Below, in pieces: positions 6,981-12,968 of a stretch of DNA of 34,808 nt. Position 1 is the stretch's first letter, and the number at the start of each line of letters is the position of its first letter. The stretch is from Deltaproteobacteria bacterium. Lineage in GTDB: Bacteria; Myxococcota_A; Polyangia; DRWM01; JAAZOP01. Location: positions 1 through 34,808 of the forward strand of contig JACRCX010000108.1 of assembly GCA_016218815.1 (NCBI GenBank), written 5' to 3'. The position numbers and the translations under genes were made by a program. The notes beneath the pieces are model-generated. The model searched no databases, was not told where the DNA came from, and was given only the letters and a program-made list of their open reading frames with translations.

Positions 6981-8840
6981 CTATTCCAGGTAGAAGACGC
7001 CGAGGAGGTCTTCGGTCATGGAGATGGGCTGGGTGCCGGTGCGGCGCAGGCTGGTGACGCGGAACTGGTAGATCATGCCGGGCTCGAGCGCGGGGCCGGC
7101 GTACTCGAGGGAGGGCTCGCCGCCGCTGAAGCCGGGAAGGTCGTCGCGGCGCCAGATTTCGTCGCCGAAGGCGTCGTAGACCACGAGGTGATAGGCGTCT
7201 TCGCTCGAGTCGTCCTCCCAGCGGAACGTGAGCGGGGTGGTGACGGCCTCGGGCTCCGTCGCGCCGGGGAAGTGGATGGCGAGGGCGCCGGTGACCTTGA
7301 AGGATTCGCCGATGGTGATGGTGCGGGAGCCGGTGGCGTCGGGGACGAGCTGGTGGACGATCTGGGTGCCGGCGATGCCGGGGTCGGGATCGCGGACGCA
7401 GTCGTCGTTCTCGAAGGCGGCCAGGACGGCGTAGCTGCCGTCGGGTACGCCCTGGATGGTCCACGCGCCGTCCACGGTCGGCTCGGCGGGGGGAGGCGGG
7501 GCGCGCAGGCCGGTGCCGACCTCGCCGCGAGCGAGATCGGCGTCGAAGGTTTCTTCGGGCACGAGGACGACGCTGGTGCCGTCGCAGGCGCCGGGGTTGA
7601 CGAGCTGGAGCGAGCCGGACAGCGTGGAGGTGGGCACGTCGGGCAGCTCGTGCAGGTCGATGCCGACGAGGTGTTCGCCGGCATCGACCATGACGGACTG
7701 CGTCTCGAGCTGGAGGAACGCCTTGTAGCCCTTGACGAGGTAGGTGCCGACGTCGGTGTTGAAGACGACGTAGGCGCCGGCGCGGTCGGCCCAGCCGATG
7801 GGGGGGTTGGGAGCGCCGGCGTTGGCGACGATCAGGGTGCCGCCGGGTCCGGGGTCATCGGCGACGACATTCCCCGAGATGCTTCCACGGGGACGCGTGG
7901 GTGCGGGCAGAGGGACGAGCCCGACGTCGGTGGCGGGGTTCTGGACGGTCCATTCGCCGGCGGCTTCCACGGCGAGGGCGGCGGCATCGATGGGGAGGGC
8001 GACGCGGACGCCGTGTGGGAACGGCTCGTAGTCCTGGGCGCCGGCGCGGAGGGTGAAGGTCCCGCCGCCGGGGGTGGGCGTGCCGTCGAGCTCGCGTTCG
8101 ACGGGGACGGTGAGCTGGTAGGAGCCGTCGGGGGCGGTGGTGGCGCCGTCGGAGGCGGCGCCGCCGGTCTCGTCGGCGGCGAAGACGCGGGCTTCGGCGA
8201 TGCCGAGATCGGTGCCGAGGTCGAAGACGCGGCCGAGGAGGTGGACGGGGTCGTAGCAGGCGTAGAGGCCGTCGGTGCGGCGTTCGCAGCTTCGTTCGCC
8301 GAGGCAGGCGAGCGGGTCGTCCTGGGAGCACTGGACGGTGCAGGCGCCGCCGCCGGCGGCGAGGGGTTGGCAGACCTCGCCGGGGGCGCAGTCGGGCGCG
8401 GCGGGATCGCATTCGGGCCGGCAGATGTTCCCGCGGTCGCCGGCGGGCACGCAGGTCCAGTCGGTGCCGCAAGGGTCGCCGGCGGCGGGATCGCAGGTCG
8501 GGATGCAGGCTGCCTGGGCGGGGCCGACGGGGATGCAGGCGGTGCCATTGGAGCAGGTCGTCGGGGTGGCGTCCGGATCGCACGTCGGGCGGCACTCGGT
8601 CAGCTCGTCGCGAGTGGCGACGCAGGCGTAACCGGCGCCGCAGGGATCGGCGGCGGCCGGGTTGCAGCGGGTGGGGCCGGACGAATCGTCCCCGCAGGCC
8701 GGGGCGAGGGCGAGCAGGGCGAGGGAGCAGAGGGCGGCCCCGGGGCTGCGGGTCGACAGTCGACGGTCAAGAGTCGACAGTTCCCGCGCGAGCCGCGCAG
8801 GAATCGGAAGGCACAGGGCGGCGGTCCTTGAGTGTTGCAT
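6981..8840 (-). CDS. Cys-rich surface lipoprotein with carboxypeptidase-regulatory-like beta domains
   Basis: The 619-residue protein has a lipobox ALAPAC (C49) after an unusually long n-region of about 33 residues. Part of that n-region is encoded by dispersed repeat D2. The mature protein opens with a disulfide-type module (about 58-195) made of repeated CDP...C...G..C blocks (e.g. CDPAAGDPCGTDWTC). Several beta-sandwich-like segments with DGSYQLTV and DGSYAVLAAFE motifs follow, typical of the carboxypeptidase-regulatory/CNA-B-like fold. A C-terminal segment FRWEDDSSEDAYHLVVYDAFGDEIWR resembles a fibronectin-III-like strand pattern. A strong Shine-Dalgarno (GAGGAGGAA) precedes the ATG. It is probably an outer-membrane-anchored protein; a ligand cannot be inferred. 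Confidence 0.85.
   Translation of the reverse strand: MQHSRTAALCLPIPARLARELSTLDRRLSTRSPGAALCSLALLALAPACGDDSSGPTRCNPAAADPCGAGYACVATRDELTECRPTCDPDATPTTCSNGTACIPVGPAQAACIPTCDPAAGDPCGTDWTCVPAGDRGNICRPECDPAAPDCAPGEVCQPLAAGGGACTVQCSQDDPLACLGERSCERRTDGLYACYDPVHLLGRVFDLGTDLGIAEARVFAADETGGAASDGATTAPDGSYQLTVPVERELDGTPTPGGGTFTLRAGAQDYEPFPHGVRVALPIDAAALAVEAAGEWTVQNPATDVGLVPLPAPTRPRGSISGNVVADDPGPGGTLIVANAGAPNPPIGWADRAGAYVVFNTDVGTYLVKGYKAFLQLETQSVMVDAGEHLVGIDLHELPDVPTSTLSGSLQLVNPGACDGTSVVLVPEETFDADLARGEVGTGLRAPPPPAEPTVDGAWTIQGVPDGSYAVLAAFENDDCVRDPDPGIAGTQIVHQLVPDATGSRTITIGESFKVTGALAIHFPGATEPEAVTTPLTFRWEDDSSEDAYHLVVYDAFGDEIWRRDDLPGFSGGEPSLEYAGPALEPGMIYQFRVTSLRRTGTQPISMTEDLLGVFYLE
8752..8811. repeat. Dispersed repeat family D, copy 2, inside a signal-peptide coding region
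   Basis: This 60-bp element aligns end to end with 3233-3292, with roughly three quarters identity by eye; both share GTCGACAGTCGA, AGAGTCGACAGTTCC and CGGAAGG. It encodes residues about 11-30 of the lipoprotein (LSTLDRRLST), in a different frame from copy 1. Confidence 0.8.
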
Positions 8841-8895
8841 CGGTTCCTCCTCGTGGAAGTGTTCGCGTGGGGGGGCCTGGGCTTACACGGCGGGG

Positions 8896-9669
8896 TCAGG
8901 AGCGCAGCGTTTCCAGGACGCCGGCGAGGCGGGACAATTCGGGTGGGGCGCGGGCGAGGTCGTCGTAGGGGCGGGTGCCGTCGCGGTCGGCGGCGAGGAA
9001 GGCGTCGTCGTAGGGGAGCCAGGCGAGGAACTCGAGGCCGGGGAGGGTGTGGGCGACGCGCCGGCGATCCTCGTCGTCGCGGAGGCGGTTGGCGACGCCG
9101 GCGGTGCGCACGCCGATGTCGGCGGCGAGGGTCTGGATCTTCTTGGCGGCCTCCATGGAGCGGAGTCCGGGGTCGACGACGATGAGGAGGCGGTCGACGG
9201 CGGAGGAGGTGGCGCGGCCGAGGTGTTCGACGCCGGCCTCCATGTCCATGACGATGGTGTCGTCGCGGTAGAGGAGGAGGTGCTGGACGAGGGCGCGCAG
9301 GAGGACGCTTTCGGGGCAGACGCAGCCCTTGCCGCCGTGGTCGACGGTGCCCATGACCAGGAGCCGGACGCCGTCCTTCTCGAGGGAGAACCTGTCGGGG
9401 ATGTCGTCGACGGTGGGGTTCATCTTGAAGAACCCGCCGTAGGAGCCCGGTTTGGTGCCGGTGCGTTCGGCGATCAGGTCGCTGAGGGAGGCGATGGGGG
9501 CGATGGGGACGTTGCGGGGGATGCCGAGGGCGGCGGCGAGGTTGGGGACGGGGTCGGCGTCGATGGCGATGACGCGTTTGCCCCTGGCGGCGAAGGTCCG
9601 GGCGAGGAGTCCGGCGATGGTGGTCTTGCCGACGCCGCCCTTGCCGCTGACCGCGATCTTGAGGGCCAT
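8896..9669 (-). CDS. cooC: CooC-type nickel-insertion ATPase (MinD/ParA superfamily)
   Basis: The 257-residue protein has a deviant Walker A GKGGVGKTT (from residue 9), the switch DADPVPN and a CxC motif (C116-V-C118, in KGCVCPESVLLRAL). The CxC motif is characteristic of CooC, in which the Cys pair coordinates metal at the dimer interface and ATP hydrolysis drives Ni insertion into carbon monoxide dehydrogenase. VMDMEAGVEHLGRATS is the matching Walker B-region segment. The ATG at 9669 directly precedes the P-loop strand, so longer frames were rejected. No CODH, acetyl-CoA synthase or hydrogenase gene is visible within 9 kb on either side. Either the target lies elsewhere or this homologue serves another Ni or Fe-S enzyme. 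Confidence 0.88.
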   Translation of the reverse strand: MALKIAVSGKGGVGKTTIAGLLARTFAARGKRVIAIDADPVPNLAAALGIPRNVPIAPIASLSDLIAERTGTKPGSYGGFFKMNPTVDDIPDRFSLEKDGVRLLVMGTVDHGGKGCVCPESVLLRALVQHLLLYRDDTIVMDMEAGVEHLGRATSSAVDRLLIVVDPGLRSMEAAKKIQTLAADIGVRTAGVANRLRDDEDRRRVAHTLPGLEFLAWLPYDDAFLAADRDGTRPYDDLARAPPELSRLAGVLETLRS

Positions 9670-9675
9670 GCGGGG

Positions 9676-9703
9676 AGTCTGCGCATTTTTCGGGAATAGG
9701 CAA
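9676..9703 (-). promoter_or_regulatory. Candidate cooC promoter (leaderless geometry)
   Basis: The minus strand reads TTGCCT, 16 nt, CAGACT, then CCCCGC and the cooC ATG. The -10 match is poor (3 of 6). No Shine-Dalgarno sequence lies before the ATG, which is why a leaderless start is considered. Confidence 0.3.
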
Positions 9704-9745
9704 GCGGGGTCGTGGCGTCGTCCCTGATGGAGGCGGGGAGCGGAC

Positions 9746-9763
9746 GTCGAAGAGGACTTCGAC
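9746..9763 (+). promoter_or_regulatory. Hairpin presenting the ribosome binding site of the sigma factor gene
   Basis: GTCGAAG (9746-9752) pairs perfectly with CTTCGAC (9757-9763) around a 4-nt loop AGGA, and the ATG follows at 9764. The loop is the centre of the Shine-Dalgarno AGAGGA. The stem base abuts the start codon, so folding could control ribosome access to this mRNA. The sequence is direct; the regulatory role is inference. Confidence 0.55.
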
Positions 9764-11050
9764 ATGGCGACGAACCAGGCGGAAGAGGTCGTGATGCCGG
9801 AAACTCTGGCTTTGGCACCCGTGCACGAAACGTCGGTCCGGGAGGTCTACGCTGCGGCCAAGACGCAGCGCGGCGATCCCACATTGGCCTTGTATTTCAA
9901 CGACCTTTCGGGTCACCCGGTGCTGACGCAGCCGCAGGAGGCGGCGATTGCGCACCGGATCCAGGATCTCGAGGTGCGGGAGTGGGTGGAGCTGTTGTCG
10001 CACCCGCCGGTGCTGGGGGAGGTGATCGGGGAGCTGCGCCGGTGCCTGAACGGGGCGATGCCCAAGGAGGTGCGGCTGCTCGTGCGCTATCCGAGCCGGT
10101 ACCGGGCGGCGGGCGGGCGATTCGACGGGCGGCGGTGGGCCTCCCTGCGCACGGCGGCGCAGCGGGTCGGCCGCCAGCTACGCGATCTGGACTGCGACCG
10201 GGTGCTGCTGTGCGCGATGCTGGAGCGGGCGCGCTGGCTGCCGCAGGCCAACGGTTCGTGTCCGCCGGGGTTGAAGCGGGTGGTCCATGCGGCGTCGTAC
10301 CGCCAGTACCTCGCGCGGCTCGCGGCGGCCACTCGCGCGACGGCGATCGAGAAGGAGCGTTTCATCCTGGCCAACCTGCGCCTGGTGATCTCGGTGGCGC
10401 GCCGGTACCACCGGGGTCGGATGACGCTGATCGACATGATCCAGGAAGGCAACATCGGGCTGATGAAGGCGGTCGATCGGTTCGACATCCGCAAGGGCTA
10501 CCGTTTCTCGACGTACGCGTCGTGGTGGATCCGGCACGCGATCAACCGGGCCTTGGCGGACAAGGGGCGAGCGATCCGGATTCCGGTGCACATGCTGGAC
10601 ACGCACCAGCGGATCCAGCGGGTGTTGGCGGAGCATGCGGCGCGGAGCGGGGAGGAGCCGGACGAGGGCGAGGTGGCGGTGCAGGTGGGGATCGACGAGG
10701 AGAAGGTGCACGCGGTGCGTGCGCAGTCGTTCGATCCGCCGTTGTCGTTGGACCGGCCGCTGGGGGATGACGAGGGGCGGCGGTTCGTCGACGTGCTGCC
10801 GTCGGACGACCAGCCTTCGCCGCTGGACCACGTTTGCCGGGAGGCGTGGAGCGAGGAGATCTGCCGGCTGTTGGAGCGGCTGCCGGCGATCGAGGCGCGG
10901 ATCCTGCGGTGGCGTTTCGGGCTGGGGGACGACGACGAGCTGACGTTGAAGGAGATCGGGGACAAGTTCCAGCTTTCGCGGGAGCGGATCCGGCAGTTGC
11001 AGGAGCAGGCGTTGACGCGGATCCGGCGGCAGATCCGGGGGCCGTTCTGA
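9764..11050 (+). CDS. Group-2 RNA polymerase sigma-70 factor (RpoD/RpoS-like)
   Basis: The factor directs promoter recognition. Of 428 residues, region 1.2 is at about 38-70 (DPTLALYFNDLSGHPVLTQPQEAAIAHRI). A variable ~120-residue insert follows. Region 2 is at 196-276, with the -10 recognition and melting residues in FDIRKGYRFSTYASWWIRHAI. Region 3 is at about 280-350, and region 4 at about 365-425 carries the helix-turn-helix (TLKEIGDKFQLSRERIRQLQEQAL). There is no long acidic region 1.1 and no RpoD-type C-terminus, so it is more likely an alternative (group 2) factor than the housekeeping one. The unusual insert between 1.2 and 2.1 is Arg/Leu-rich. It is divergent from cooC across 94 bp, and its own leader can fold around the Shine-Dalgarno. 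Confidence 0.92.
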   Translation: MATNQAEEVVMPETLALAPVHETSVREVYAAAKTQRGDPTLALYFNDLSGHPVLTQPQEAAIAHRIQDLEVREWVELLSHPPVLGEVIGELRRCLNGAMPKEVRLLVRYPSRYRAAGGRFDGRRWASLRTAAQRVGRQLRDLDCDRVLLCAMLERARWLPQANGSCPPGLKRVVHAASYRQYLARLAAATRATAIEKERFILANLRLVISVARRYHRGRMTLIDMIQEGNIGLMKAVDRFDIRKGYRFSTYASWWIRHAINRALADKGRAIRIPVHMLDTHQRIQRVLAEHAARSGEEPDEGEVAVQVGIDEEKVHAVRAQSFDPPLSLDRPLGDDEGRRFVDVLPSDDQPSPLDHVCREAWSEEICRLLERLPAIEARILRWRFGLGDDDELTLKEIGDKFQLSRERIRQLQEQALTRIRRQIRGPF

Positions 11051-11108
11051 GGGGGGAGAGGGGGGGAGGGGAGGGGGAGAAGAGGGGGAGGGCGCGGAGA
11101 TCCGACTT

Positions 11109-11148
11109 ACCGCTGAGACGCTGAGGGCGCTGAGACAAACGCTGAGAG
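11109..11148 (+). repeat. Dispersed repeat family A, copy 2
   Basis: Four GCTGAG units start with ACCGCTGAGACGCTGAGGGC. The array lies about 57 nt after the sigma factor stop, in sense orientation, behind a G/A-rich tract and the conserved GAGGGCGCGGAGATCCGACT lead-in. That lead-in is shared almost verbatim with the copy at 27728. Confidence 0.9.
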
Positions 11149-11175
11149 GAAGGGGGCTGGGAGGGGATACCCTCC

Positions 11176-11275
11176 TGGGACGCCGGCCCCGGGGTTGGAT
11201 GTCCGTGGCGCGGCGGGGCGCCGCGCCACGGACTCTCCCGCCGTGGGGAAGAACGGTGGACGGTTGACTCCTGGC
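11176..11275 (-). repeat. Dispersed repeat family E, copy 1, with 14-bp hairpin
   Basis: A perfect stem-loop, GTCCGTGGCGCGGC / GCCGCGCCACGGAC with loop GGGGC, occupies 11201-11233. It is flanked on the minus strand by ACCGTCCACCGTTCTTCCCC. The whole block matches 25331-25420 in the opposite orientation. In both places it is linked to a family A array, so A+E is a composite element. No poly-T follows the stem, so it does not look like a classical terminator. Confidence 0.8.
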
Positions 11276-11302
11276 GGCTTCCCGGCCATCGGCTCCGCAA
11301 GT

Positions 11303-11331
11303 TTGACTTGAGCGGCGACGGACCGTAGAAC
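11303..11331 (+). promoter_or_regulatory. Sigma-70-type promoter placing the M23 gene start at the transcript 5' end
   Basis: TTGACT (5 of 6), a 17-nt spacer and TAGAAC (4 of 6) end 7 nt before the ATG at 11339. There is no clear Shine-Dalgarno between them (GAGGGCC only). Transcription would begin at or next to the start codon. Confidence 0.5.
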
Positions 11332-11338
11332 GAGGGCC

Positions 11339-12847
11339 ATGTTGGGCCCGTTCCAGCGGTGGTCGGTGGTGCTCGGGTGCTCGGTGGCGGTGTGGAGTGC
11401 GGGGGGACGGGCGGGGGCGGAGCCGCCGGCGGACGGGGCGGGGGTGGACGAGGACGAGGGGGAATCGGGGCCGGCGTCGGAGGAGGAGGACGGGTCGACG
11501 GCGGAGGAGGGGGAGGAGTCGGCCGGGGCGGAGCCGGCTGGCGAGGAGCAGGCGGCGGGGACGGGGGAGGACGACGAGGCGCCGACGCGGGCGGAGGCGC
11601 GGCTGGTGGAGCAGCTTTCGCTGGGGACGCCGGCGATCGTGCACCGGTTGACGTCGCCGGGCGGGGTAACGGCGCGCTACCTGCGGGCGGCGGGCGGGAC
11701 GCCGCGGCCCAGCTACCTGTCGTACCCGATTCCGGGGGCGCGGCTGGCGCGGAGCTTCGGTTCGGGCACCAACGGCCGGCACAAGGCGATGGACATCATC
11801 GCGGATGCGGGGACGCCGATCCGGGCGGCGGAGCGGGGGCTGGTGGTCTACGCGGACGACACGATCCGGGGCTACGGGTGGATGGTCGTCCTGCTGCATC
11901 CCGGGGGCTGGGTGACGTTCTACGCGCACTGCAAGAAGCTGCTGGTGCACCCCGGGGAGACGGTGGAGCGGCGGGAGGTCATCGCGCGGGTGGGGGACAC
12001 GGGCATCGCGCGGGGGACGCACGTGCACTTCACGCTGTTCATCCAGGGGCAGGTTGCGGACCCGTATCCGTTCATCCGGCCGCCGCCGCCCAACCTGCCG
12101 TACGTGGGGCCGCAGCCGCACCGGGGGCATCGGGTGCGCGAGGGCGACACGGTCGACTCGGTGGCGGCGACGTTCGAGGTGGACGCGGCGGCGCTGCGCG
12201 AGGCGAACGGGATGGCGACGGAGGAGGAGCTGCAGGCGGGCTGGCAGATCCTGATCCCCGGGCAGCTCGAGCCGCGGGTGGAGGAGACGGACGAGGCGCC
12301 GGCGCGGCGGTACACGGTGCGCGAGGGCGACACGGTCTCGGAGATCGCGCAGCGGTTCGGGACGACGTCGGCGGTGATCGTGGAGCTGAGCCACCTGCGG
12401 GACGCGGCGCAGATCCGGGTGGGGCAGGAGTTGCGGGTGCCGGGGGGCGGCGGGGGCGGGGGGGACGAGGAGGGGACGCGGCCGGACACGGCGGCGGACG
12501 ACATCTACGTGGTGGAGGAGGGGGACACGCTGCTGCAGATCGCGCAGCGCCACGACGTCTCGGTGCGGCAGATCCGGCAGGCGAACCGGCTGCGGGACGA
12601 GGACGACATCCGGGTGGGGCAGGAGCTGGTGATCCCGACGCCGGGGGCGAACGCGGACTTCGACGAGGGCCGGATGGACGGGCGGGCGTGGCAGATGGTC
12701 ACGGTGCGGGAGGGCGACAGCCTGTCGCGCATCGCTCGCCGCCACCACTGCTCGGTGGACGACATCCTGGACATGAACCCGCGGCTGCGCGACGCCGATT
12801 CGATCCGGCCGGGGGACGACATCCGGGTGCCGAAGGGAGAGGAGTAG
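11339..12847 (+). CDS. Exported M23 peptidase with four C-terminal LysM repeats
   Basis: This is probably a cell-wall amidase/endopeptidase or an EnvC/NlpD-type activator. The 502-residue protein has a signal peptide (about 1-26) and an acidic, Glu/Ala/Gly-rich linker (about 30-85). An M23 (LytM) domain follows at about 135-245, with zinc ligands H148 and D152 (GRHKAMDI) and H228/H230 (THVHF). All expected ligands are present, so it may be catalytically active, unlike NlpD. Four LysM modules then follow (about 262-310, 322-370, 388-436, 453-499), each with a REGDT-type start. The unusual order is peptidase first and LysM last. It lies alone between a sigma factor gene and a convergent lipoprotein gene. 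Confidence 0.93.
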   Translation: MLGPFQRWSVVLGCSVAVWSAGGRAGAEPPADGAGVDEDEGESGPASEEEDGSTAEEGEESAGAEPAGEEQAAGTGEDDEAPTRAEARLVEQLSLGTPAIVHRLTSPGGVTARYLRAAGGTPRPSYLSYPIPGARLARSFGSGTNGRHKAMDIIADAGTPIRAAERGLVVYADDTIRGYGWMVVLLHPGGWVTFYAHCKKLLVHPGETVERREVIARVGDTGIARGTHVHFTLFIQGQVADPYPFIRPPPPNLPYVGPQPHRGHRVREGDTVDSVAATFEVDAAALREANGMATEEELQAGWQILIPGQLEPRVEETDEAPARRYTVREGDTVSEIAQRFGTTSAVIVELSHLRDAAQIRVGQELRVPGGGGGGGDEEGTRPDTAADDIYVVEEGDTLLQIAQRHDVSVRQIRQANRLRDEDDIRVGQELVIPTPGANADFDEGRMDGRAWQMVTVREGDSLSRIARRHHCSVDDILDMNPRLRDADSIRPGDDIRVPKGEE

Positions 12848-12851
12848 GGGG

Positions 12852-12890
12852 TTCGCGCCAAGGGCGCCGAGAGGCAAAGGGCGCAGAGGG
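12852..12890 (+). repeat. Dispersed repeat family B, copy 2
   Basis: TTCGCGCCAAGGGCGC is followed by GCAAAGGGCGCAGAGG. It starts 4 nt after the stop of the M23 gene, in sense orientation, and runs directly into repeat C2. Confidence 0.85.
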
Positions 12891-12891
12891 G

Positions 12892-12940
12892 GGAGTTGTT
12901 GGTTCTTGGTTGGTCGAGCGGGTCGAGTGATTGGTCCGGA
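12892..12940 (+). repeat. Dispersed repeat family C, copy 2
   Basis: GAGTTGTTGGTTCTTGGTTGG is followed by a 9-bp spacer and TCGAGTGATTGGTCCGG. It lies between two convergent genes, immediately after B2. Confidence 0.8.
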
Positions 12941-12968
12941 AGTTGGGGGCGGAGGGCAGGGGCCGCGG

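Noticed and set aside
9712..10770. Alternative plus-strand frame overlapping the sigma factor gene
   Set aside because: Gly/Ala/Arg-rich shadow; the sigma factor frame has all conserved regions.
10178..12877. Long minus-strand frame opposite the sigma factor and M23 genes
   Set aside because: Arg/Pro/His-rich shadow of high-GC genes, crossing repeats A2 and E; both plus-strand genes have clear family motifs.
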